From positions 1 to 25,440 of the forward strand of contig JAAAIG010000576.1 in assembly GCA_015852425.1 (NCBI GenBank): a DNA stretch of 25,440 bases, read 5' to 3'. The notes beneath the pieces were generated by a model. It was not told where the DNA came from and made no database searches. It saw nothing but the letters and a program-made list of their open reading frames with translations. This document shows positions 10,150 to 20,150 of this stretch, in pieces. A program made the position numbers and the translations under genes. This DNA is from Gryganskiella cystojenkinii (taxonomy: Eukaryota; Mortierellomycota; Mortierellomycetes; Mortierellales; Mortierellaceae). How positions within the stretch are numbered: the stretch's first letter is position 1; each line of letters starts with the position of its first letter.

Positions 10150-11332
10150 AGGGACGGTGACGACGGCGTTGGTGACGGTGGTTCCGAGGTAAGCCTCAGC
10201 GGTCTCACGCATCTTGGTCAAGACCATGGAGGAGATCTCCTCAGGGGTGAACTCCTTGGTCTCGCCCTTGTACTCGACCTGGATGTAGGGCTTGGTGGCC
10301 TTGTCAATGACCTTGAAGGGCCAGTGCTTCATATCGGACTGGACATCCTTGTCATCGAAACGACGACCGATGAGACGCTTGGCATCGAAGACGGTGTTGA
10401 TGGGGTTCATGGCGACCTGGTTCTTGGCGGCATCACCGATGAGACGCTCAGTGTCAGTGAATCCGACGTAGGAGGGGGTGGTGCGGTTACCCTGGTCGTT
10501 GGCGATAATCTCGACACGATCGTTCTGCCAGACGGCAACGCAAGAGTAGGTAGTACCGAGATCGATACCGACGGCTATTTGGTGAAAAGGAGATAAATAG
10601 ATCAAAAAAAGGGTCAGTTTTCTATGTTCGATGACACAATTATGCAGATCGTGCGATATTTTGTTTGAAGAGAAAAAAAGTGGGCGGGAAGAAAAAAAAA
10701 ACAAAAAAACAGTGTCGGGAACTGAGAGCACGTGACAGGGCAACGAATGGAACAAAAAAGAAGGAAAAATCTTTTGGTGTGGCTCTGTTTTCGCTCTGCT
10801 GGAAGGTACGAGGATGTGGAAAAAATTTGGGTGCGATCGGGTCCAGAAAGGAACAGTATGATCGAAAAGAGGGCCGGGTATGGCAACAAACTCTAGGGCG
10901 ATGCAATTGCCTCGCCTCTGTTGCTTGCTGTAACACTGCTCACTATCGATCGATTGTTGACTCCTGGTTTGCACCTCCTGCTCGCTCGTGTAGACAGATC
11001 GATCGTTGCCAATCCCGAGTTGGAGATAAAAAGCGCGATCCTGTTGACGAAGCTTTGTTACAGCACACGCGAGGGATCATTGAGCCGATCGAAAGCGTCG
11101 CCGAGTTCGCTGTCGTTGCGAAGTTGGAGGAACAGAAGAGAGCGAGAGAAAAAGACAAAAGGAGGAACGCACAGCGCAACGCGGCAAAAGACTTTGAAGC
11201 GAAGACTTTGACTATCGAAAAGACTTGGCAGAGCAGAGCCAAGAGACCAACAGAAAGTGCAGATCGGATCTGGTAAAGAGATGAGAACTAATGGGCGTAG
11301 GGATGAATGACTGTACCTTTTCCTTCAGACAT
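8653..11332 (-). CDS. Cytosolic HSP70 chaperone, SSA type
   Basis: Two coding exons, 11332-11317 (16 nt) and 10574-8653, give 645 aa, the usual SSA length. The first exon encodes MSEGK plus one base; the donor is GTACAG, the acceptor CAAATAG, and the join gives [20 protein letters not shown]. The nucleotide-binding domain has all the signatures ([33 protein letters not shown]). The substrate-binding domain follows, then a Gly/Pro/Ala-rich tail ending in IEEVD. EEVD places it in the cytosol/nucleus and is the docking site for TPR co-chaperones; there is no signal peptide and no HDEL, which excludes BiP, and no mitochondrial presequence. It folds nascent and stress-denatured proteins with J-domain partners. 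The second exon has strong codon bias, consistent with high expression. A TATA box and a step-type heat-shock element lie upstream, so heat induction is likely. Confidence 0.96.
10575..11316 (-). other. 742-nt first intron of HSP70
   Basis: This is the longest intron in the window, immediately after codon 5. The minus strand is pyrimidine-rich close to the acceptor (plus 10600-10710) and includes a CACGTGAC element at about 10728-10735 and two ATCGATCG-like copies (about 10944-10953 and 10997-11004). No snoRNA C/D boxes or coding exon were found. A regulatory, expression-enhancing first intron is plausible but unproven. Confidence 0.75.
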
Positions 11333-11431
11333 GATGTGAATTAGTGGTTATGGGGTAGAGAGGGAGAGGGATGAAGGAAAAAAAAGGAAAAGAAAAAAGA
11401 GAAGAGAGAGTGGTGCACCCCCGCCGTGGGT

Positions 11432-11439
11432 CTTATATA
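11432..11439 (-). promoter_or_regulatory. TATA box of HSP70
   Basis: TATATAAG on the minus strand, about 100 bp upstream of the HSP70 ATG and directly downstream of the heat-shock-like element, as expected for a strong inducible promoter. Confidence 0.65.
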
Positions 11440-11450
11440 TTTCCCGCCAC

Positions 11451-11475
11451 CTTCTTTCGTGTTCTTCGGCCTTCC
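11451..11475 (-). promoter_or_regulatory. Step-type heat-shock element upstream of HSP70
   Basis: On the plus strand TTC occurs at 11452-11454, 11462-11464 and 11472-11474, exactly 10 bp apart (GAA repeats on the minus strand). Direct TTC units at 10-bp period are the known step-type arrangement bound by fungal heat-shock factor Hsf1. It sits about 15 bp upstream of the TATA box. Extra TTC/GAA triplets nearby are out of phase. Confidence 0.55.
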
Positions 11476-11523
11476 ATGGCGAAGAAACTCTAAGAGATAG
11501 AGGGAGGCGAAGAAAACACAGAG

Positions 11524-11538
11524 CGAATTTTTTTGAAT
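11524..11538 (-). promoter_or_regulatory. Imperfect second heat-shock element
   Basis: The plus strand has GAA (11525-11527), TTT (11530-11532) and GAA (11535-11537) in correct 5-bp phase; a perfect element would have TTC in the middle. It is one mismatch from consensus and about 190 bp from the ATG. Confidence 0.35.
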
Positions 11539-11539
11539 C

Positions 11540-11994
11540 AAGGTTCGTCATAGAGACAGAGAGTCAATCTGTTGACCCTTTGTTATTGTAACTTTGATTT
11601 TTCGTTTCTTGTTCTCGGTTGCTGAGATCGCAGAAAGGAAGCGGAGTCCTAACCTCTTTAAAATAATGTAATGACCAATGACCCAGCACCCTCTGGAAGA
11701 TGTAAGAATATTTGTAATAGACAAGGTCTGATCTGACTTTGATATCGTAATCCGAGATTGGGCTGGTTCCTTCTGGTGCCTTCCTGGGTCGTCCTCTCCT
11801 CACAAAGTTTACATCATCGTTGCCCCACGTATGCTTTTTTTTTTACTTTTGTTCGTGCTCATTGTTACTTTGCCACCGAGAAATGGACACACGGGCTTTT
11901 TTTTTGCGAAGTGGTCCACCACGAATGACTCCAACAGAGTCAACAATAATGCTTTTTTGTTTGCGCTTCTTTGTTTATTTTTCAAGACGATTAT
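11540..11994. other. Far upstream HSP70 region and LYS2 3' flank
   Basis: I see no gene here. Next to LYS2 an AATAAA on the minus strand (11979-11974) lies 16 nt past the LYS2 stop and may be its polyadenylation signal. Homopolymer T runs at about 11827-11836 and 11898-11906 complete the picture. Confidence 0.4.
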
Positions 11995-14900
11995 TTAACC
12001 GCGGCTGCGCTCGATGATCTGCACTTCCTCCTTAATCTCGGGCAGGGCCAACACACCCTCGTCCAAGGATCGACTAGGCTGATCCAAGAATCCAACTTTG
12101 ACCATATAAGCAAGATAGATTCCGATCTGGGACTCGTCCATACGAGGTGTACCCCGAGCAAATGCATGCTCGTTCCCACCAGTCACAACTACTTGCTGAG
12201 TATGACTATCGTTCAACTCGGGCGACTTTGTGGCTGTGGGCAAGTCGTCCATGACCAAGTGCAACAAAGGGAACAAGGCGCTGTCTTGACTCTTGAGAGT
12301 GTACTCCATCAACGCGGTCCTCCAAGCGATATACTCGGTCATCTGGACCTCATAGCCAAACTTGGCCAACAGTTGGAAAAAGTCGTTGAATCGGAACGGA
12401 GGGGTGTTGGGATGGGTCACATGGTAGACCATCGGTTCTTCAGAACCAACAGTCGTAGCAACCGAGACCACACACTGGGCGACATAATCAACGGGGCACA
12501 GGTTGACAGCATTGTTGATGTTGGGAACCAAACCGAGTTCAATACACCCCTTGATCAGACGCCAGATGAAATCGTCCGTGTTGGTCACACCGGTACGAGT
12601 ATGACCAAGAACATAACCAGGACGAATGATCGTTGCAGGCAATCCATTCTTGTTTGCGGCCATAATCAACTTTTCAGCGACCCACTTGGATTGACCATAT
12701 CCGCTACGAAGACCATGTCTGGCGCCCTCGAGATTATCGGTCTCAGGAACACCACGACGGTTCGAGTCCGCGAGGGCATCCGAGAGTTCGCTGTAATGGG
12801 CAGTGTCCAGGACTGAGGTTGACGAGACAAAGTTAAAGGTCTTGGTATGGTAGGTACTGGCCATCTTGAGACCCTGGAGCGTACCCATCACGTTGGCAGC
12901 GCGCATCTTGGGGTAAGGGTAAACCCAGTGGACCAACGCACCGTTGTGGACAATCACATCCACCGTTCTGCAGCAGAGCTCCCAGGACTCGGGACTCAAT
13001 CCAAACTGCTCCTCAGCCAAATCACCCTGGACAACTGACAAACGACCCGAAGACACCCAGGTCTCATCCCAGATCAAATGGTTCTTGCCACAGGCACGAA
13101 CACGCTCCATCGCCTTCTCGGCCGAAGAGGCACGGACAAGACAGATCACCTTGGCAGTCGGGTTGCTCTGAAGCAAGTTTGAAAGGATAAAGGCGCCGAG
13201 GAATCCGGTCGCTCCGGTCAAGAAGAAGGTCTGGAAGTCGACCTTGTCCGCACGTTCGATTCGCTCGTATTGACCCTTGATCTCAGTCTTGTTCAGGAAC
13301 TCAAAGTCGCTGCTGTAATCAAACTCCTTCTCAGCCTCCTCAGCAGCGGTGTCGTGGTCGTCCTCGTTATCGGATTGGTCAACGTTCAGATGAAGCTCCT
13401 CGTTTCCGAGTCTGCTCACTTCTTTGGCCATGCCACCAATAGTAGGCTCTCTAAACACCAGGTTCAGAGGAACGTCCACACGACAGACCCTGCGGACCTC
13501 GAAAATCAAACGAGTCGCAAGAATCGAGTGACCGCCGATATCAAAAAAGTTATCTGTCAAGGGGATCCAAGCTGGAGTCGAGGGCAAGAGCTGCCTCCAA
13601 ATTGCATGGATCGACTGCTGTGTGGCTGTCATGACGGGGCCATCTTGAGGAACCACAGGAGTTGACGAAGTAGCCACGGGCTTGTTATTGAACTGAGGAG
13701 TATCGGGGAAGGGCAAAGCGTTCTTGTCGACCTTGCCGTTAGGAGTCAAAGGCATTCTTGAGAGAGGAACAAAGACACTGGGGACACTGTAGACGGGGAG
13801 CTTGGCCTTCAAGTGCTCACGAATATCTCGAATCAGACGGCGGTAACGACGCTTGCGGTCCGATCCATCGTCACGGTCACCCTCATCAGCACTGCTCATA
13901 AAGATTTCATCTTCGCTAGGGGCCACGGGGATGAAGTAACTGACAAGAGTCTGCTCCTCGTTCTTGTCACGACGAACCAGAGTCACGTTCTCGCGGACCA
14001 AAGAGTGTTGCGACAAGTGAGTATCAATCTCACCCAACTCGATACGGAATCCACGGATCTTAACTTGATCATCAGCACGACCGGAGCACTCAACATTGCC
14101 ATCGGGGCGGTAACGTCCGAGATCGCCGGTGCGGTAAAGTCGGTCACGACGACCCTTCCAGTGTCCTCCCCACTCGGGCTTTCCGTTGGTCTCGCTGGAT
14201 CCTGGGGCAGCCAGATCATCACCAAGCCAGTTGGTCAAGAACTTTTCCTTGGTCGCATCTTCCAACTGGAGGTAACCCTCGGCCAAGCCACCGGCACGGA
14301 CATAGATCTCACCGACCTCACCGACACCACAGAGACGTCTGCTGACACGATTGATGACCAAGAGCTGAACGTTCAACATGCCACGACCAGCGGGCATGAT
14401 ATCCTTTTCGGAGCTGAGGAACAAGGGATCGCTTGCGACGGAGGGGATCGAGTAGTAGGAAACCGCACGCTGAGTCTCAGTGGTACCGTACATGTTAATC
14501 GTACGGCAGTTCTCGGCAATCTTTTGGAGACGGTGGACATCGCGTTTGGTCAGGATATCACCGACAAAAAAGGCGTTCTTGAGCGAGGGAACAGGGTTTT
14601 GAGCGTGCGATGTCAAGAGCTGACCCATGGCAGGAGTCAAGTGAGTGACAGAGACCTCACTGTTGGCCATCCAAACAGCCAACTGTCCAGGGATGCCGAT
14701 GTCCTCCGTGGTAGGGATGTGCAACTGAGCACCCAAGAATAAAGGAGTAAAGATATCACGCTGGATGGGGTCATGAGCGATACCAGAAAGCATGGTGAAG
14801 CGATCCTGGTCACTCAAGCCAAACTCTTGCTGCATCCATGTGTAGTAGTGAGTCAAGGAGAAGTGGCGACCACGGACACCTGTGAAAGACGAAAGAAGGA

Positions 14901-16848
14901 AGGCAGTTTCGTATCAGTTCCGAGTTTCTTTGAAAAGGATTAACGATAAAAAGAAAAAGATCTTTTTTATCAATTGGATGTTTCTTACCTTTGGGGATAC
15001 CGGTGCTGCCACTGGTGAAACTGAGGGTTCCGATGCTATCAGGTCCCACAACAACGCCAACATCCTGATCAGCAAGGTGCTGGACAGCGTCCAGAGCGTC
15101 GACACCCTCGGAAGTCTGGCCACCGAGAACATTGCCATCGTTCGTAATCTGAAGACCAGGGATCTCGCAGATTACCTGGAAATCCTCGCCTTCCTCGATG
15201 TATGAGCGCACGAGGGGATCCAAGGTTCCAGCATGAGCGAGAACGATCAATCCACGGGGACGAGCCACAGAGAGGTAGATCTTTTGGCGGTTGGGTGGGT
15301 ATGCGGGATCTAAGCGGGAGAATGGATGGGAAAAAAAGTATGTTAACAAATAGAAAGTAAAAATAAAAAAAAAGTAGAAAAATCTTGAAAGACAGACTCA
15401 CCAATGACACTAAAAGTCGCTCCGGCTTTGAGAACAGCCATGACGGCGATCACAAGATCGACACCACGGTAGGCATAGACCATGACGACATCCTGGGGCT
15501 GAATACCTCCCTTAACGAGTGCATGCGCCGTCAAGTTCGAAGCCTCATGCAATTGTCCAAACGTATAAATATGTTGTTGTTGATCCACGACCCGTCCGTC
15601 CTGGATAATATCCCTGTTTTCAAAGACACACTCTCGTTCGGGGAAAGCCTTGGCGTTCCTGGAAAAGATATCATGAATCGCACCGGGCCAGTTGGACCAG
15701 AGCAAATCCGCGGAAGGATTTGGAAGGACATCTCTGCAAGTCGAGGTGACGATCGCGATATCGCTGACCAGGATATCGGGTCTGGGACCTGCAAGCGTAA
15801 TGATCTGAACCAGTTGATCCAGAATATGTTGAATCCTCCGGGACGAGAAGAGGACCTGATTATAAGCGACCTTGAGCTCAATCTCAGGCAACATACCGAA
15901 ACGCAACGAGGAACTTGCATGCGAGATCAACGTCACAGTGAGATCGGTCGTGGCCGAGGTCGAGTTGAGAATGTTCTCGGCTGGGGTATCGAGTTCGTTA
16001 AAGAAACGGACCCGGAAGAGAGGTGCGGTCTGAGAACCGGGGGTCTCACCCGCGGAGGCGTTGTTGCTGCCAGGGAAGAGATAGGCCATCAAGTTTGCAA
16101 AGGGGACCTCATCAGCGGCAGCTTCACTCTCAGCCTATTTTGTGGTTGAATAAATAAATAAAAAAGGGGAGAGGGAAGTGATGGTGAGCTTCTTGAAAAC
16201 TATATCAATTATCGAGATCCATCTTCTTCGCCCATCGGAATTCTTTAAACAGCAGTCCCAGTGCATGTGAAATGACTAGAAACACAAAGTCACTTTTTTT
16301 TGTATGTGTGTGTGGTCAATGCGCCTTTTTCAGGTGTGTCTCGAAAACAACGGACTTACTAGCTGAGCCTTTTCAACAACGTCCCGGAAGGTCTGGTCGG
16401 GGGTAACTCCCAAACGGAGGACGACCGGGTTTCTTGCCTCGGAAGAAGATCCGATCGAGATATCCTCATCGCCAGTGTATCTGTGCAAAAGCACTGCGAA
16501 CGCAGCCAAGAGGATCGTAAAAGGCGAGACATGGCTGCTATTGTTGTTCTTGTGGTTTCCTGTTGGGGTGGAAGCTCCTGATGTTGAGGGAGTTGGGGTA
16601 TTAATGGCCATGCTGGCTTGTAAGAGCGCCAACGAGGTCTGTTCAGTAAGTTGAAGAGAGTGAACAGCCTCGACGATCTGCAAGGGGATCGGTCTTGGGT
16701 AGTCTGTTGGCAAATGAATCTCTGTGAGGGCGTCGAGTCTTGTCTTCCATCTTGCAAGTCTGTCCTTGAGTGAGTGCTGGTTATTGTTGTTGTTGATCAA
16801 GACTGCTTCGTCTTCGACGGGGAGAACGGTAACGGCGGCTGGTGGCAT
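11995..16848 (-). CDS. LYS2: L-2-aminoadipate reductase (alpha-aminoadipate-semialdehyde dehydrogenase)
   Basis: Four exons: 16848-16360, 16134-15402, 15309-14989 and 14879-11995, giving 1475 aa (yeast Lys2 is 1392). Introns are 225, 92 and 109 nt with GTAAGT, GTGAGT and GTAAGA donors, and each join restores the protein, notably SGSTGIPKGVRGRHFSLT. Domain order: N-terminal condensation-like region, adenylation domain (SGSTGIPKG, NMYGTTETQ, YRTGDLGRY, VKIRGFRIELGEID), carrier domain with GGHSILATRL (Ser about 966, the phosphopantetheine site), then an NADPH reductase domain with TGATGFLG (about 1070) and YGQSK (Tyr about 1242). Family knowledge: it adenylates alpha-aminoadipate, loads it as a thioester and reduces it to the semialdehyde in the fungal lysine pathway; it must be activated by a phosphopantetheinyl transferase (Lys5). 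The N-terminus has a short poly-Asn tract. The start is the first ATG of the frame close to the conserved region. Confidence 0.97.
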
Positions 16849-17278
16849 TGTTGAATTTGTGTATTTTATGCAAAATGTGAATGCTGGGTATGTACAAGGT
16901 TGAAAAAAGATGCCGATGCTATTGGAGTAAAGATGCGAAAGCAAAAAAAGGAAAAGGAGAGCAAGAGGAAAGAAAAAGAGTGGGGTGAGATGCGCTTGAA
17001 GTAGAAAGAAGAAAAGGGAATTAAAAAAAGGAAACAAGAGAGAAAGGTAACCCTTTTTAACCTCGGTGAAGAGTAAGATTGATGTTTGATATGATATCGT
17101 GTAGATACGATTGTCATGAAGGCACAAAGAAGATTTGATGCAGATTTGATACAACCCTTCTCTGGTTCGCTCGATTTCATTTTATTGGAGTGTTTCGTGA
17201 GTCCTTCTTGCACAAAAGGGAGCATTCCTGTGACTGCTATCTGATTATCTGGATTGGCTGCTTGAAATCCAATCAGCT
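16849..17278. promoter_or_regulatory. LYS2 promoter region and GST 3' flank
   Basis: This 430-bp interval holds the LYS2 promoter and 5' leader, transcribed toward lower coordinates, with purine-rich plus-strand tracts at about 16938-17045. I found no canonical TATA box and no Lys14-like palindrome. Nearest the GST stop is the stem-loop annotated at 17241-17276. Confidence 0.4.
17241..17276 (-). other. Stem-loop just after the GST stop codon
   Basis: CTGATT at 17241-17246 pairs with AATCAG at 17271-17276, and GGATT at 17251-17255 with AATCC at 17266-17270. This gives an 11-bp stem with a 4-nt one-sided bulge and a 10-nt loop, starting 2 nt beyond the GST stop in the mRNA sense. It may be a 3' UTR structure; function is unknown. 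Confidence 0.4.
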
Positions 17279-18185
17279 TTACTTTGGTCCTTTGTACTCT
17301 TCCTCAAAGTAAGCAGTGTTTACGGCCAAAAGCACCTTGTAAAACGGAGAATCAAGATAGTCCTTGTACGACTTTTTGGCCCAGACGTTCTCTCGAACTT
17401 TCCAAAGGTTAGGCGTCCTCTCTGGCGAGATCAACCCCTCGTTCTTGATCCGGTCAAATCCTCCTCGGAAAGCATATTGCTCATTCAGAAACTCATCGAT
17501 GGCGACCGCAGTCTTGATATCCGCTAACGAGACCCGGTTCCCGATATAGTATCCACGCACTTGTCCGGTCTTGGGATCCTTGTTCTTGCCCAACTCGAGC
17601 TCATGGCGCTGAATCCATTGAGCCAACTTGACGTTAATAAACAGATCCCGTTCCTTGTCCAGATCCTCGACCTTGGCGAAATACGCGTCCTCATGACTGT
17701 GCCTCAAAGACCGAGTGTTGGAAAAGAATCCAAGGATCTGACTCTCCTCATACGCATTATCGCCGAGAAGATCAAATGCCTTGGCGACACGGAGTTCAAT
17801 CGCCAGCGAATCTGCGTGTTCAATAATCACTTTTTTGCCCGAAGGGGAAGTGTGGGTCTCGTAGAGGATCGGCAAACTACCAAACTTGGTCAACGGTTTC
17901 GCGTATGACATCCATGCCTAAGGAAGGGACAAAAATGTTTAGATAAAAAGATTTGTTTCCTGACAATCGAAGAAAAAAAGAAACTGTACTTACTCCAGGC
18001 GTGGGCTTTGTACTCTTCCAGTTGGCATCCGCATAGGCCAACAAAGCACGAGAGGTAGCACCGTGGGAGATAACGTCGAAGTAATAAAGCTCAAAGCTGT
18101 TCTCGCGAGCATTTTCGAGAGCCTTGCCGAGTTCTTGACTCGAAACATCCGTGGTAGGGACAGGGAGGACTGGGTGAGGCGACAT
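17279..18185 (-). CDS. Glutathione S-transferase-like protein
   Basis: Two exons, 18185-17994 and 17917-17279, give 276 aa; the 76-nt intron has a GTAAGT donor and TTAG acceptor in phase 0. The N-terminal half looks like a thioredoxin-fold GST domain: FELYYFDVISHGATSRALLA, then KFGSLPILYE with the cis-Pro loop, then the EHADSLAIELRVAK segment that in GSTs carries the glutathione-binding Glu/Asp-Ser pair. The C-terminal half is helical with NRVSLADIKTAVAIDEFL, matching the conserved GST motif around an N-capping Ser and Asp. This resembles sigma/Ure2-like fungal GSTs; the catalytic residue is not certain (Tyr in LYYFD is the candidate). At 276 aa it is longer than the usual 200-230, with extra residues around ILYETHTSPSGKK and in the charged middle. 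The substrate is unknown. The start has good context (AAAAAATG). Confidence 0.8.
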
Positions 18186-18946
18186 TTTTTGATCGGTTGA
18201 TGGTGAAGGAGTTGATGGTGAAGGGGTTGATGGTGAAGAGGTTGTCGAAGGTTGCTGACTTTTGTGTTGTATGTTCGTTCCTCTTTCTTTGGCCGGGTAT
18301 TTATAGGTATTTTGTTTTTTTGTTGACTTGAGTTGGGGAGGAGGAAGCGGCGAGCGTCAAACGAGCTACCCACGTTCTTTTGGCTACGGCGGTGCTCGGT
18401 GCACACGAGACGAAAGTGTCTGATGACAAATTTATGGTGGCCTGTTGGAGGGGGGGTCCGTACGCCGCTCGTCGGTTGACGCGAGAAAGACAAGCCTTCC
18501 GCCGTTAATTTTTTTAGAAAAGCAAATACGTTTTTGAGAGAGCGAAAGCGACATGTTTTTTTTTTGTCCGAAGGCACTTTTCTGCAGCAATCCAAGCAGA
18601 AGTATTTTTTGTCATTTGTTTGTGGCAAATGCTGCTGCGCTCATTACTTTCTTTTATTTCTGTGTTTTTTATTGTTCTTTTTGACAAATATGGTTTGATG
18701 GAAGGAAGTAAGGAACAGAAGAGAGATGTGAATCGAGAGGGAAAAAAACAATATGGGATGAAAAAACGCGGTATTTACAAAACGAAACTCGCAGTACACG
18801 AAGGGACTACAATAATGGGTATGAACAGTGTGATCAATAGAGTCGAAAAACTATGCTGATTTTTTTTGGAACAACCTTGATCTATCTGCGCAGACGTCCT
18901 TCGGTGAAAGCCCCTGGTGCCAACATTCAACGAGGAATCCTTTTTT
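18186..18946. promoter_or_regulatory. GST promoter/leader and RIB4 3' flank
   Basis: This 761-bp interval separates GST from RIB4, both on the minus strand. It includes the three-unit repeat at 18196-18240, a GC-rich segment around 18340-18480 that may be the GST core promoter, and AT-rich DNA next to RIB4. A plus-strand frame of 79 codons (18620-18859) has no recognisable domain and is judged chance. Confidence 0.4.
18196..18240. repeat. Three tandem 15-bp units in the GST leader
   Basis: The unit GTTGATGGTGAAGGA occurs at 18196-18210, 18211-18225 and 18226-18240 with only one or two differences near the unit ends, followed by a partial copy. It ends 10 bp upstream of the GST start codon, so it is likely in the mRNA leader. 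On the mRNA strand the unit is pyrimidine/CA-rich and contains no ATG. Confidence 0.8.
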
Positions 18947-19582
18947 TTAAAGAGACCGGTTCTTCAACAAGGCCATCTCCACGGCGCCCTGACCCCAATC
19001 GATACCGTGGTTGTGTCCCTTTCCGGCCTTATCCATGCCAGCGCGGCTGAGGGCCTGCTCCTCGTTCAAGCAGGTCAAGACTCCGAAAATGACGGGCACC
19101 CCGGAATCGAGACCGACACGCATAATTCCCTGGGAAACGGCGTCGCAGATGTACTCGAAATGCATGGTCGAACCCTTGATCAGGACACCGATACAGATCA
19201 CGGCATCGAACGCCTGTTTGCTGGCGGTCGAGGCAGGGGCTTTGGAGGACGAAGGCGCAGGCGAAGACGAACCGGTGAGGTTCAATCCATCCAAGAGGTT
19301 GACATTGCCCATGAGATCATTGGCACCCTCAGCAGCACGGATCTGTGAGACCTCGAGCAACTTTTTGGCAGCAAAAGGCAACTCGTAAGCACCGGGGACC
19401 GACTCAATGACAATGTTCTCGGGGCGGACCTTGTGCTGGTCAATCATTGTTTTCTTGGCACCCTCAACTAGACCCTGGACGATGGGAGAGTTCCAACGGG
19501 TGTGGACAATGAGAATGCGGAGGTTGGAGCCATCCTGAGGAACGGCAGCAGGTTCGAGGCCCTTGTGGAAATCGTCAATCAT
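18947..19582 (-). CDS. RIB4: 6,7-dimethyl-8-ribityllumazine synthase
   Basis: A single uninterrupted frame of 211 aa. It catalyses the penultimate step of riboflavin synthesis, joining the ribitylamino-pyrimidinedione with dihydroxybutanone phosphate. Signatures are ILIVHTRWNSPIVQGLVEGA near the N-terminus, ESVPGAYELPFAAKKL, ICIGVLIKGSTMHFEYI with the catalytic His, RVGLDSGVPVIFGVLTCLNEEQAL, and a C-terminal HNHGIDWGQGAVEMAL. Fungal enzymes are normally about 160-170 aa; this one has an extra stretch of about 40 residues, rich in Ser, Pro and Ala (roughly residues 84-124), between the AKKLLEVSQ helix and the strand leading to the catalytic loop. The reading frame is continuous through it and there are no GT-AG signals that would neatly remove it, so I read it as a protein insertion. 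No targeting peptide is evident, so a cytosolic location is likely. Confidence 0.95.
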   Translation of the reverse strand: MIDDFHKGLEPAAVPQDGSNLRILIVHTRWNSPIVQGLVEGAKKTMIDQHKVRPENIVIESVPGAYELPFAAKKLLEVSQIRAAEGANDLMGNVNLLDGLNLTGSSSPAPSSSKAPASTASKQAFDAVICIGVLIKGSTMHFEYICDAVSQGIMRVGLDSGVPVIFGVLTCLNEEQALSRAGMDKAGKGHNHGIDWGQGAVEMALLKNRSL

Positions 19583-20150
19583 GTTTGGTTATGGTAGAGT
19601 TGTGTTGTGTTGGTTGAATTGGAATGATTGATGGAAAGGAAATTCAGGTCGCGAACTGAGGGGGAATAGAATTGTCAGGGGAGGGATCAGGTCGGGGTGC
19701 TTCGTGGCGGAGTGTTTGAGTGCAGCAGAGTGTGTCGCGTTGGGCGGCTGACTGATGGACCGCCCTGCATTTCAGTGCTGTGGCTTTGATTTCATTTTTG
19801 CAGGTCATTCCTTTTCGCACGGTTCTGAAGTTCATTTTCTGACTTCAAAGAATAATAATAGTTGGGAGAGGGTCGTTTTATTGTACAAGTGGGGCCACCC
19901 TATTTATAAAGCAGGGATGAGGTTTTCTATGATGGTGGGTGACTGGAAGGGTAAAGAAAAAAATATGCTGAGAAGGGGATTAAGATGTTGCTGTTGGGAA
20001 CAGAGCGTGGATACTGAAGAGACATCCAAGAAGCCTCACTCCTCTCTTCTAAATACGTCTGTCGTTGTTTTTCTACAAGTCGTTGTTTGTCGATCCTGGC
20101 CTCTTTCAGGAAAAGAGCAAACAAAACACTACCGGTTCTTTGAACTTTGT
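19583..20150. promoter_or_regulatory. RIB4 promoter region and ISCA1 3' flank
   Basis: A TATAAATA on the minus strand (19908-19901) is a candidate TATA box for RIB4, although it lies about 320 bp from the ATG. A plus-strand open frame across 19755-20252 runs antisense into the last ISCA1 exon and shows no domain. I see no other gene. Confidence 0.4.

Noticed and set aside
8575..10596. A 673-codon open frame on the plus strand opposite HSP70
   Set aside because: It is exactly antisense to the highly biased HSP70 exon and is rich in Gly, Leu, Val and Asp. Long antisense frames over HSP70 are a known by-product of codon bias.
13813..14742. A 309-codon plus-strand frame opposite LYS2, and similar frames opposite HAS1 (5435-6340) and RIB4 (18917-19348)
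   Set aside because: They mirror strongly supported genes and have no domain, start context or splice structure of their own.
18620..18859. 79-codon plus-strand frame with a hydrophobic start
   Set aside because: Sits in AT-rich flanking DNA between two minus-strand genes; no conserved feature and no supporting signals.
19545..19560. GGTTCGAGGCC matching a tRNA B-box
   Set aside because: It is inside the RIB4 coding sequence, with no A-box or cloverleaf around it.
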